Shown: positions 46,830 through 54,589 of the stretch, piece after piece
Layout: the number at the start of each line of letters is the position of its first letter
Numbering within the stretch: position 1 is the stretch's first letter
DNA from: Flavobacteriaceae bacterium Ap0902
GTDB lineage: Bacteria > Bacteroidota > Bacteroidia > Flavobacteriales > Weeksellaceae
Length of the DNA stretch: 64,000 bases
Assembly: GCA_009835005.1 (NCBI GenBank)
Contig: WTFG01000002.1
Location: 186,001-250,000, forward strand
Direction: 5' to 3'
Notes under the pieces: model-generated
Database searches by the model: none
Seen by the model: only the letters and a program-made list of their open reading frames with translations
What the model was told of the DNA's origin: nothing
Position numbers and translations under genes: made by a program

Positions 46830-47110
46830 TATAGAATATCAAATAAAAAACAACTCTGCCGTCTTTCATCTCTCTCTATTATATAAATTTTATTTTTCAA
46901 ATAAACTTCAAACATATGGGATTTCTTAATTAAAGAATTATGTTTTAAATATTTAAGATTGAATGTATTCTGTATATACGAGTATTATATCAATAGATAC
47001 TACCAGTTCATTTTAATGAAATCTTGATATCAGATAAGTATTGTAGACCTCATCTTATAAAAATAAAAGGTTATGTAAGCGACTTGCGAAAAGAAATAAG
47101 GCGGTGCGTG
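46830..47110. other. AT-rich intergenic stretch
   Basis: No gene, repeat or hairpin that I can support between small RNA B and the remnant of copy C. TTTTGTTATAGAATA at about 46826 recurs at 48061-48075. Confidence 0.4.
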
Positions 47111-47206
47111 ATGTTTTTTGATAAATTGTCTGCTGATTATTATATATCCTAAAGACGATAGAGGCAATTATTAAACGTGAAAAGGGCTATAATACTAAAG
47201 ATTAAA
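47110..47206 (+). pseudogene. decayed copy C of the small 54-aa gene
   Basis: ATAGAGGCAATTATTAAACG is nearly identical to the ATAGAGGCAATTATTAAGCG of the intact gene; upstream sequence (GATTATTATATATCCTAAAG) is diverged and contains stops. It is followed by the strongest of the three terminator hairpins. Confidence 0.6.
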
Positions 47207-47239
47207 AAGGCGATTAAATCAAGTTTAATCGCCTTTTTT
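47204..47239 (+). terminator. terminator of small-gene copy C
   Basis: AAAAAGGCGATTAAA and TTTAATCGCCTTTTTT: perfect stem, 5-nt loop and T-run. Degraded versions follow copies A (GATTAAAC, about 44806) and B (about 46687). Confidence 0.85.
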
Positions 47240-47269
47240 AGTTGGTATAGAAATTGTCTCTATATTAAA

Positions 47270-47336
47270 AGTATAACCTAATAAGGATGTTGCCTTGGAT
47301 TGTAGTTCCAAGAACCAGTCTTTGTTAGGTTTTTTC
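47270..47336 (+). ncRNA. predicted small RNA C
   Basis: Closing stem AACCTAA / TTAGGTT (47275-47281 with 47325-47331) followed by TTTTT; internal hairpin CTTGG-ATTGTAGTT-CCAAG. It shares TTGGATTG(C/T)AGTT with RNA B. The upstream TATATTAA is a degraded -7 box. Its 3' end overlaps the end of the convergent gene at 47325. Confidence 0.5.
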
Positions 47337-47579
47337 TATATATGTTAAAATCTTCTCACTTGCAGTAATGCTATATAGAATTACGCCTCTGCCTTTATAC
47401 TCATTGGCAATTAGCCAACTTTTTTCTTGATTAACTGTAATTTCAAATATATGAGACTTTCGCCCTTTATATATGGAAAAACCTAAATAGGAAGCCTCTT
47501 TAAAAGCATTATCTATATCTAATAATAGTAGATTTTTATCTCGCTTATATTTATGAGGTTGATTTATAAATTCCTTCAA
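47325..47579 (-). CDS. hypothetical 84-aa protein
   Basis: MKEFINQPHKYKRDKNLLLL, then DIDNAFKEASYLGFSIYKGR and KSHIFEITVNQEKSWLIANE. Alpha/beta composition with a basic start; no family recognised. It is convergent with small RNA C, whose terminator overlaps its stop codon, so each could act as antisense to the other's 3' end. Codon use is plausible but evidence of being a real gene is modest. Confidence 0.5.
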   Translation of the reverse strand: MKEFINQPHKYKRDKNLLLLDIDNAFKEASYLGFSIYKGRKSHIFEITVNQEKSWLIANEYKGRGVILYSITASEKILTYIEKT

Positions 47580-47637
47580 TGCCTTGTTAGTGAATCTAAT
47601 AAATTCTGAAAACGATATGATATTCTACTATGTAATT

Positions 47638-47670
47638 TACAAAAGAGATGAAGGGATTCGAACCCATCAT
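47638..47670 (-). tRNA. tRNA 3'-end fragment (attachment-site relic)
   Basis: Minus strand GATGGGTTCGAATCCCTTCA followed by TCTCTTTTGT looks like a tRNA T-arm and 3' acceptor strand. No matching 5' half lies within 100 bp. Integrating elements leave such fragments at one boundary, so this may mark the edge of the restriction-modification island. Confidence 0.5.
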
Positions 47671-47716
47671 CCAATAAAACATAAAAAACACCTCATATAA
47701 TTAAGCGTATTTTCAC

Positions 47717-47724
47717 TATATTTG
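47717..47724 (+). promoter_or_regulatory. -7 box upstream of folded RNA module 1
   Basis: TATATTTG, full TAnnTTTG match, 20 nt before the first hairpin (GAAAGCGTTAGCTTTTC). A second identical box lies at 47890-47897 ahead of module 2. No TTG at -33 in either case. Confidence 0.5.
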
Positions 47725-47743
47725 TTAAACATTTTACGAAAAA

Positions 47744-47889
47744 GAAAGCGTTAGCTTTTCGTCTGTTACTCTAAATCTGGAAAATTTAACAAGTAAACGC
47801 AGATGCAAAAAGTTGATGCTCACGCTATATGCGTGGGTCATTACTTATATTCTGCGTTTACAGGGCTTTCCAGAGCCAAGGAGTAGCAG
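47744..47889 (+). ncRNA. folded RNA module 1
   Basis: After a GAAAGC-GTTA-GCTTTTC hairpin, four nested helices can form: CTGTTACTC (47763) with GAGTAGCAG (47881), CTGGAAA (47777) with TTTCCAG (47867), GTAAACGCAG (47793) with CTGCGTTTAC (47852), and the apical CACGC-TATAT-GCGTG (47821-47835). A rod of this length with matched helices on both sides is very unlikely by chance. No ORF covers it. Confidence 0.7.
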
Positions 47890-47937
47890 TATATTTGTTT
47901 TGCTCACGCTTTTTTTGTGTGTAATATTTTAAAAAAT

Positions 47938-48066
47938 GAAAAGCGTTAGCTTTATTCTGCTACTCCTAAATCTGGAAAATTTTAAGTAGTAAACACAGAA
48001 TAAGTTAGCCCAAGGCGGAGGCAGTATTTTTACTTGCCTCTGCTGTGTGCTTGACAAGTTTTTTTG
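47938..48066 (+). ncRNA. folded RNA module 2, related to module 1
   Basis: Begins with the same AAAGCGTTAGCTTT hairpin and the same CTGCTACTCCTAAATCTGG block followed by AAAATTTTAAGTAGTAAAC. The distal half differs: ACACAG / CTGTGT (47993 with 48043) encloses GAGGCA / TGCCTC (48018 with 48035). It ends in seven T at 48060-48066, consistent with termination. Confidence 0.65.
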
Positions 48067-48070
48067 TTAT

Positions 48071-48151
48071 AGAATAGAGTTATTGTTCCACGCTTATGGT
48101 GTGAAATGGTTTGTCTTTGGGACGAGATAAACAAGTAAGAAATACTCTATT
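48071..48151 (+). promoter_or_regulatory. hairpin-forming leader before the methyltransferase gene
   Basis: AATAGAGT (about 48073) pairs with ACTCTATT (about 48144-48151), and the right arm ends at the GTG start codon. This could occlude translation start of the first methyltransferase gene. Confidence 0.4.
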
Positions 48152-48796
48152 GTGGCAAAAGCCCAAGTAAAAACAAGAAAACGCGTTGCAGATCATGGTG
48201 AGGTGTTTACCAATGCCAGAGAAGTCAACGCTATGTTGGATTTGGTCAAAGACCAATGCGATCGATTAGAGGCAACCTTCTTGGAACCCGCCTGTGGCGA
48301 TGGAAATTTCTTGATAGAAATTCTCAATCGCAAACTTCTACTACTTTCTAGATACAAACGTAACGCAGATCTATATAACCCCAAACTCATTGTGGCAGTA
48401 AGCTCTATCTATGGGGTAGAATTACTAGAAGACAATGCCAAAGATTGCCGCAAAAGACTATATAATAGGGTAGTAGAAGCATACCCAAAATATTTAAAGA
48501 GCAGCAAGGAATATCCAGAGTTATTAAAAACCATAGATTTCATTTTAAAGAAGAATATTATCTGTGGTAATGCTTTAGATTACACCAAAGCAGATGGCAG
48601 TCCTATAATATTTTATCAATGGCAATTTATCAACACAGTGAAAGTAAAAATCCGCTGTTTTGATTTTGAAGTCGTGGCTCAGTCTAGCAAGCAAACCACA
48701 ATGTTTGATGAATATAACCAGCCCCAACAAATCTCTACACACAACCAAGAATTCAAGCCTATTCATTATCTAAAACTATATACCTATGCAGACTGA
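48152..48796 (+). CDS. adenine methyltransferase-like protein, short (motif I only)
   Basis: 214 aa starting at GTG. Residues 45-54 are the SAM-binding motif I FLEPACGDGNFL, and the preceding ADHGEVFTNAREVNAML is the usual beginning of N6-adenine methyltransferases of restriction systems. There is no NPPY motif: the protein runs ICGNALDYTKADG and ends in a divergent tail, so it is unlikely to methylate alone. It overlaps the next gene by 11 bp, and that gene has its own motif I and NPPY. It may be a regulatory or specificity partner. Such tandem arrangements occur in Bacteroidetes, but the division of labour is unknown. Confidence 0.8.
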   Translation: MAKAQVKTRKRVADHGEVFTNAREVNAMLDLVKDQCDRLEATFLEPACGDGNFLIEILNRKLLLLSRYKRNADLYNPKLIVAVSSIYGVELLEDNAKDCRKRLYNRVVEAYPKYLKSSKEYPELLKTIDFILKKNIICGNALDYTKADGSPIIFYQWQFINTVKVKIRCFDFEVVAQSSKQTTMFDEYNQPQQISTHNQEFKPIHYLKLYTYAD

Positions 48797-50282
48797 TTTT
48801 CACAATCCAGACGTGCTCAATTGTCTTGCCAACTTGAGTAACGACGAGGTATTTACACCGCCAGAGATTGCCGTTAAAATGTTGGATACTCTACCCCAAG
48901 AACTTTTTAGTAATCCCGATGCTAAATTTTTAGACCCATTTAGTAAAAGTGGCGTTTTTCTTAGAGAGATAACCAAACGATTGATTAAAGGATTAGAAAG
49001 CCAAATCCCTGATTTACAAGAACGTGTAAATCATATTATGAAAAATCAAATTTATGGAATTGGCATTACCGAACTCACCGCTCTATTATCCAGACGAACG
49101 CTCTATTGTGCTAAAGACACCCAGAGTGAACATAGCGTAACCCCTATTTTTGAATCTCAAAACGGAAACATTGCCTACGATTCTATTTCTCACACGTGGG
49201 ACAATAATGGAAAATGTAAATACTGCAGAACCAGCCAAAATGTTTTGGGAGACGAAGAGCGTAAAAACTTAGAAACACACGCCTACCAATTTATACACAA
49301 CAAAAACCCTTTTAACAATATGCAATTTGATGTCATTATAGGAAACCCACCTTATCAGTTAAGTGATGGTGGTGCTCAAGCCAGTGCTAAACCTATTTAT
49401 CATCTTTTTATAGAACAAGCCATAAAAATGAAACCACATTATTTAGTAATGATTACACCGAGTAGATGGTTTACGGGAGGAAAAGGATTAGATAGTTTTA
49501 GAGAAAATATGTTGAACGATAAAAGACTAAAAGAAATCCACGATTTTTTAAATAGTGCTTATGTATTTCCAGGTGTTGAAATAAAAGGTGGTGTAAATTT
49601 TTTCTTGTGGCAAAGTGATTATAAAGGTGATTGTTTAATTAAAACTTATGAGGAGGGAAAAGTTATTTCTGAAATGAAACGTCCATTAAAGGAGAAAGGA
49701 ACAGATATTTTCATAAGACTCAATAATGCAATACCTATTTTAAGAAAAGTACAAGAATTTAAAGAAAAAAGTTTTAGTTCTGTTGTTAGTTCAAGAAAAC
49801 CTTTTGGATTGGCTACAAATTTCAAAAAATACTCAAAAAACAATAGTAAAGACTTAATTAAAATTTTTGCAAATAAAGAAATAGGATATATAAAAAAAGA
49901 TTTAATTACTCAAAATCAACAATGGATTAAAGAGCATAAAGTCATAGTTCCATATGCCATTGGTAGCGGTAATAGTAAAGACGATAGAATAAAACCTATA
50001 TATGCAGAGCCTAATTCCGTATGTACTGAAACTTACTTAGTTATAGGTCCTTTTGCTAATAAAAACAGGTGTAACAATGTTATTTCTTACATAAATACAA
50101 AGTTTCTTCACTTTTTTTTGACGTTGAAAAAAAACACTCAACATACAACAAAAGGAACATACGAGTTCGTTCCCCTTCAAAACTTTGATGAAGAATGGAC
50201 GGATGAAAAACTATACAAAAAATACAACCTAACAGAAGAAGAAATCAACTATATAGAGAGCATGGTAAGACCAATGGATTAA
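48786..50282 (+). CDS. Eco57I-type N6-adenine DNA methyltransferase
   Basis: 498 aa. FTPPEIAVKMLDTLP leads to motif I KFLDPFSKSGVFL (residues 48-59) and motif IV NPPY at 187-190 (FDVIIGNPPYQLSDG). The acidic residue of motif II is in ITELTALLSRR. A CKYC pair at 144-147 is an unusual possible metal site. The C-terminal half (SSRKPFGLATNFKK, NKNRCNNVISYINTKF) resembles the target-recognition region of Eco57I-like enzymes. It modifies adenine to protect host DNA from the nuclease-helicase encoded next. Overlap of 11 bp with the upstream gene implies translational coupling. Confidence 0.9.
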   Translation: MQTDFHNPDVLNCLANLSNDEVFTPPEIAVKMLDTLPQELFSNPDAKFLDPFSKSGVFLREITKRLIKGLESQIPDLQERVNHIMKNQIYGIGITELTALLSRRTLYCAKDTQSEHSVTPIFESQNGNIAYDSISHTWDNNGKCKYCRTSQNVLGDEERKNLETHAYQFIHNKNPFNNMQFDVIIGNPPYQLSDGGAQASAKPIYHLFIEQAIKMKPHYLVMITPSRWFTGGKGLDSFRENMLNDKRLKEIHDFLNSAYVFPGVEIKGGVNFFLWQSDYKGDCLIKTYEEGKVISEMKRPLKEKGTDIFIRLNNAIPILRKVQEFKEKSFSSVVSSRKPFGLATNFKKYSKNNSKDLIKIFANKEIGYIKKDLITQNQQWIKEHKVIVPYAIGSGNSKDDRIKPIYAEPNSVCTETYLVIGPFANKNRCNNVISYINTKFLHFFLTLKKNTQHTTKGTYEFVPLQNFDEEWTDEKLYKKYNLTEEEINYIESMVRPMD

Positions 50283-50305
50283 GCCCCAATTGACCAAATT
50301 AATGT

Positions 50306-50364
50306 AAATTCTGTCAGTGCATTGACAGAATTTATATAAATTTAGTCAGTACGTTGACTAAATT
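50306..50364 (+). promoter_or_regulatory. two tandem palindromes between methyltransferase and nuclease genes
   Basis: AAATTCTGTCA-GTGCA-TTGACAGAATTT (50306-50333) and AATTTAGTCA-GTACG-TTGACTAAATT (50338-50364) are each nearly perfect inverted repeats and share GTCAGT-N-C-N-TTGAC. There is no T-run, so they are better operators or regulatory hairpins than terminators. They could delay nuclease expression until DNA is methylated. Confidence 0.6.
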
Positions 50365-50412
50365 AACAAAAATAAAATCTGTGAATACCTATATAACCTA
50401 AACACAAAAACA

Positions 50413-52947
50413 ATGAGCGAATTATTAACCCAAAATAAAATCCCCAAAATATACGCTTACCAAGACTCACATTTTCCTAATTGTCTGAAAGTAGGCTACA
50501 CCACCAAAACCGCCGCAGAACGTGTGGCTCAGCAATATCCTATAAAAACACCTACGCAAACGTGGGAAATTGTTTTGGAAGAAAATGCCATAAGAAAGGA
50601 CGGTTCTTTTTTTACAGATTTTGAAATTCATAAACGCTTATCCAAAATGGGATTTAAACGTTTGGAAGGCGAATGGTTTGAGGTAAATTTAGAAGGTGTA
50701 AAATCGGCCATATTATCAGAAATCAACAACCAAAATTTTGAAATTAATCGTCAGTTTGATTTCAAAATGAGACCAGAACAACAAGAGGCAGTCAAAAAAA
50801 CCGCTGAATATTTCCGTAGCATAGCCAAAGAAGAAAAAAACATTATTCCACACTTCCTATGGAATGCCAAAATGCGTTTTGGTAAAACCTTTGCCGCTTA
50901 TCAATTAGCCTTAAAAATGAATTGGTCTAAAGTGCTTGTCCTAACCTTCAAACCTGCCGTTTTGAGTGCGTGGAGAGAAGATTTGCAAAGCCATATCGAT
51001 TTTAAAGGGTGGCAATTTGCCTCTAACAAAGAGGAAGATTTACACGAAAATGATTTAAACCCAAACCAACCGTTTGTTTATTTTGCTTCTTTTCAAGATG
51101 TTTTAGGCAAAGATAAAAACACAGGCGGAATAAAAATCCACAACGAATGGATACACGCTACCCATTGGGATTGTGTTATTTTTGATGAATATCATTTTGG
51201 GGCTTGGAGAGATAAATCTAAAGACTTGTTTAAAGGTGAAAAAGATTTAAAAGAGGCTTTGAAAGAACAATTACAAGAAGTAAAAGAAATAGAAAAAGAA
51301 TTTGATAACAAGGCAGAGTTTATAGATTACTTTGATGAAGATTTAATGCCCATTACAACCAACCATTATCTATACCTTTCTGGTACGCCTTTTAGAGCCA
51401 TTGGAACAGGTGAATTTATTGAAGAACAGATTTTTAATTGGACTTATACCGACGAGCAAAAAGCCAAAGAAGAGTGGAAAGTGTCACAAGGCGACAATCC
51501 ATATTTGTCTTTGCCAAAAATGGTAATGCTCACCTATCAATTGCCAGAAAACATACAAAACATTGCCATAAAAGGCGAGTTTAATGAATTTGATTTGAAT
51601 GAGTTTTTTAAGGCAAAAGGCAACGGAAAAAACGCCAGTTTCATACACGAAAACGAAGTTCAAAAATGGTTGGATTTCATTCGTGGTCAATATTTGGGGA
51701 GTATAGAAAATGATTTAAAATCCCGAAACAAAGCACCCATGCCTTTTTCTGATGCTCGTTTGATTCATTCCTTGCAACATACCTTTTGGTTTATGCCGAA
51801 TGTGGCGTCTTGTTATGCAATGAAAAATTTGTTGGAGAAAAATCCATTTTTCAGTGATTATAAAATACTTGCTGTTGCGGGTACACAAGCGGGTACGGGT
51901 GTAGATGCTTTACCTCCTGTAGAAAATGCTATTGGTAAAGGCATAGACACCAAAACCATTACAATTTCTTGCGGAAAATTAACCACAGGAGTTTCTGTAA
52001 AACCATGGACGGGGATTTTTGTATTAAGAAATTTATCCAGCCCAGAGACGTATTTTCAAGCCGTTTTTAGAGTGCAAACCCCGTGGGTAATTCATAACCC
52101 AGAAAAAGATGCACCAAACAAAGAGGCTATCATCAAAGAGCAATGTTATGTATTTGATTTTGCCCCTACTAGAGCATTGAGCCAAGTGGCTACTTATAGC
52201 AATCAATTAGACCCTAATAATGATAAAAGTCAAGAGCAAAAAGTAGCAGAGTTTATTAAATTCTTACCTATTTTGGCATACGATGGTAGTGCAATGGAAG
52301 AGATAGATGCAGGTAAATTATTGGATATTGCTACCAGCGGAACCACAGCCACATTATTGGCTCGTCGTTGGGAAAGTGCTTTGCTGGTAAATGTAGATAA
52401 TATCACATTGCAACGATTAATGAAAAACGAGGAAGCAATGAATGCTTTGATGAGTATAGAGGGTTTCCGTTCATTAAATAGTGATTTAGAAACTATTATT
52501 AATAAATCTGAGGCCGTAAAAAAAGCCAAAAAAGAAGCCACAGAAAACGATGAAAAAATAGACAAAGAAGAAAAGAAAAAACTATCTCAAGAGGAAAAAG
52601 AAGCCAAAAGTTTACGTAAACAAATTCAAGAAAAACTAATAAAATTTGCAACGCGTATTCCAATTTTTATGTATTTGTCAGAATACAGGGAACAGACCTT
52701 GAAAGATGTAATTACCAAATTAGAACCTGATTTATTTAAAAAAGTTACAGGATTATCCGTTTCTGATTTTGAATTGTTAGAGAAAATAGGCGTTTTCAAT
52801 GGTGCATTAATGAATGATGCAGTTTTTAAATTCAAACGGTACGAGGATTCTTCGCTTAACTATACTGGCATAAATACTTATGATGACTTAACACAAGTGG
52901 GTGGTTATAATGCTACTGTTGGGTTAGAGGAGTATAGAGATCATTAA
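50413..52947 (+). CDS. T5orf172-helicase fusion, restriction subunit
   Basis: 844 aa. Residues about 12-100 form a T5orf172/GIY-YIG-like nuclease domain (KIYAYQDSHFPNCLKVGYTT, then GEWFEVNLEGVKSAI). From about 118 on there is an SF2 helicase: FKMRPEQQEAVKKT, Walker A MRFGKT (154-159), DEYH (258-261), SGTP (323-326) and a late QAVFRVQTPW motif VI. A coiled coil (about 700-740) precedes the C-terminal region. ATP-driven DNA translocation plus a nuclease domain is the design of a restriction subunit of a type III-like or related system, with the two upstream genes as methylation partners. Start at the ATG preceded by GAATACCTATATAACC. The target site is unknown. Confidence 0.87.
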   Translation: MSELLTQNKIPKIYAYQDSHFPNCLKVGYTTKTAAERVAQQYPIKTPTQTWEIVLEENAIRKDGSFFTDFEIHKRLSKMGFKRLEGEWFEVNLEGVKSAILSEINNQNFEINRQFDFKMRPEQQEAVKKTAEYFRSIAKEEKNIIPHFLWNAKMRFGKTFAAYQLALKMNWSKVLVLTFKPAVLSAWREDLQSHIDFKGWQFASNKEEDLHENDLNPNQPFVYFASFQDVLGKDKNTGGIKIHNEWIHATHWDCVIFDEYHFGAWRDKSKDLFKGEKDLKEALKEQLQEVKEIEKEFDNKAEFIDYFDEDLMPITTNHYLYLSGTPFRAIGTGEFIEEQIFNWTYTDEQKAKEEWKVSQGDNPYLSLPKMVMLTYQLPENIQNIAIKGEFNEFDLNEFFKAKGNGKNASFIHENEVQKWLDFIRGQYLGSIENDLKSRNKAPMPFSDARLIHSLQHTFWFMPNVASCYAMKNLLEKNPFFSDYKILAVAGTQAGTGVDALPPVENAIGKGIDTKTITISCGKLTTGVSVKPWTGIFVLRNLSSPETYFQAVFRVQTPWVIHNPEKDAPNKEAIIKEQCYVFDFAPTRALSQVATYSNQLDPNNDKSQEQKVAEFIKFLPILAYDGSAMEEIDAGKLLDIATSGTTATLLARRWESALLVNVDNITLQRLMKNEEAMNALMSIEGFRSLNSDLETIINKSEAVKKAKKEATENDEKIDKEEKKKLSQEEKEAKSLRKQIQEKLIKFATRIPIFMYLSEYREQTLKDVITKLEPDLFKKVTGLSVSDFELLEKIGVFNGALMNDAVFKFKRYEDSSLNYTGINTYDDLTQVGGYNATVGLEEYRDH

Positions 52948-52970
52948 TTAAAATATAACTATTGATAAAT

Positions 52971-53063
52971 ATGATTACAAGAAAAAGAGTGATTAAAGCC
53001 CTCGTTGTCGGATACAGTCCGATACAGAATCTTTACCCACTCTATACTGCAATATTAGAATAA
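52971..53063 (+). other. structured segment after the nuclease gene (30-codon frame)
   Basis: AGAGTG (52986) pairs with CACTCT (53038), TAAAG (52994) with CTTTA (53031) and TCGGA (53008) with TCCGA (53018). The same DNA reads as a 30-codon frame from ATG 52971 (MITRKRVIKALVVGY). I cannot decide between a structured RNA and a very short gene. Confidence 0.3.
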
Positions 53064-53106
53064 TTTTTAATTCAATTTATCATTAATCGTTTGACAAACC
53101 TTAAAA

Positions 53107-53292
53107 TCACCAATCATTAGGGTCAATGTCAAATAAGATGCAGAACCACATGACAAGCAATGAAAATAATAAATATGCACCAAAAATGGTTAAAAAAGGC
53201 ATGGATAATACAAGGATTGTTAAAGGGAAATTCCAATAAAGAATTAACCATATAATACATATGATAATCAAAACTTTATACTTTCTTTTCAT
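53107..53292 (-). CDS. small membrane protein
   Basis: 61 aa from ATG 53292 (MKRKYKVLIIICIIWLILYW); a longer frame to 53322 exists. Two hydrophobic helices (about 7-22 and 26-48) and an acidic end (FDIDPNDW). No family recognised. It stands between the restriction genes and ribBA with no operon partner. Confidence 0.5.
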   Translation of the reverse strand: MKRKYKVLIIICIIWLILYWNFPLTILVLSMPFLTIFGAYLLFSLLVMWFCILFDIDPNDW

Positions 53293-53443
53293 GATATTAA
53301 ATATAGAAAAAATTACTAACAAGATGAAAAATAATAGAATTAAATTTAGATATTGAAGCCAAAATGGTAAGGTCTATACTAGTGGCAGCACAATTTCTAG
53401 ATTTAAAAAGCAAATCCTATTTAACCTTAATAAATAGAAATCT

Positions 53444-54589
53444 CTAAATTCCAATCGTTTCCACAACTTCCAAATCAAACATCCCTAGATTTCTTTTTCT
53501 TTCTGGGTGTTGTGTGATTAATTGGATATTCTTGATTCCTAAATCTTTGATGATTTGAGCTCCTGTCCCAAAATCTTTTTGATCGTTTTGTAGTAATGGG
53601 CTATTTTGTGACCCTGCATGAAAACTTTTAAAGTGCTCTAATTTAGCCTCTAGAAGTTCTGAATCAGATATATTATTAATGAAGATAATAGCTCCTTTGC
53701 CTTCTTTGTCTATGATATCTGTAATTTTGCCTAACAAGGGGGTTTCGCCGTATTGCAAAGAAGAGAATAAATCATAATAGGAATTCGTTGATTTTACACG
53801 TACAGGAACGCTTTCTTCTAAAGTCCATTCACCTTTAACCAAAGCAAAGTGAATTTGATTGTTCGTCTTTTGTTTATAAGCTATTAAATTATAATCTCCA
53901 TAAATGGTTTTAATAGGGAATTCTTCTATCCTTTCTATCAAGGATTCGTGCTGCAAACGGTATTCAATTAAGTCCTCTATGCTAATGATTTTTAAATCAA
54001 ACTTTTTTGCAATGACCATCAATTGAGGTAGACGAGCCATGGTACCGTCCTCATTCATGATTTCCACGATGAGACCAGCTGGTTTTAATCCAGCCAATCT
54101 AGCTAAGTCTACTGCTGCCTCTGTATGTCCTGGTCTTCTGATAACGCCACCTAATTTGGCTTTTAAAGGAAATATATGTCCAGGTCTGCCAAGCTGTTCT
54201 GGTGTAGTATTCTCATCTATAATGGCTTGGATGGTTCTTGCTCTATCATAAGCAGAAATCCCTGTGGTTACACCATGCCCCAATAAATCTACAGATACGG
54301 TGAAAGCAGTACCTTTGGGATCGGTGTTATTACCAACCATCGGTATTAAATTAAGTTGTTCACATCTCTCTGGGGTCAAAGGCACACAATGCAATCCACG
54401 CCCATTCATAGCCATAAAGTTGACAACCTCTGGGGTAGCATGTTCTGCTGCAACAATAAAATCTCCTTCATTTTCTCTATTCTCGTCATCTACAACAATG
54501 ATGATTTTACCATTTTTAATGTCTTCTATGGCTTCTGGCACAGAATTAAGTTTAATTTCTATATCTTTTAATTTACTGGTATCTGGCAT
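53444..54589 (-). CDS. ribB: 3,4-dihydroxy-2-butanone 4-phosphate synthase fused to a GTP cyclohydrolase II-like domain
   Basis: 381 aa from ATG 54589 (MPDTSKLKDIEIKL), which overlaps the upstream lptF/G stop by 17 bp; a longer frame to 54652 is less likely. Residues about 15-205 are DHBP synthase for riboflavin synthesis: DDENRENEGDFIVAAE, then GRPGHIFPLKAKLGG and RRPGHTEAAVDLARL. The rest follows the RibA fold (FPIKTIYGDYNLIAYK, FGTGAQIIKDLGI) but the Cys residues that bind Zn (normally in an HSECxTGD...RCDCG stretch) are missing and read NSYYDLFSSLQYGE instead. GTP cyclohydrolase activity is therefore doubtful. This degenerate RibBA is common in Bacteroidetes, where RibA is encoded elsewhere. 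Confidence 0.93.
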   Translation of the reverse strand: MPDTSKLKDIEIKLNSVPEAIEDIKNGKIIIVVDDENRENEGDFIVAAEHATPEVVNFMAMNGRGLHCVPLTPERCEQLNLIPMVGNNTDPKGTAFTVSVDLLGHGVTTGISAYDRARTIQAIIDENTTPEQLGRPGHIFPLKAKLGGVIRRPGHTEAAVDLARLAGLKPAGLIVEIMNEDGTMARLPQLMVIAKKFDLKIISIEDLIEYRLQHESLIERIEEFPIKTIYGDYNLIAYKQKTNNQIHFALVKGEWTLEESVPVRVKSTNSYYDLFSSLQYGETPLLGKITDIIDKEGKGAIIFINNISDSELLEAKLEHFKSFHAGSQNSPLLQNDQKDFGTGAQIIKDLGIKNIQLITQHPERKRNLGMFDLEVVETIGI

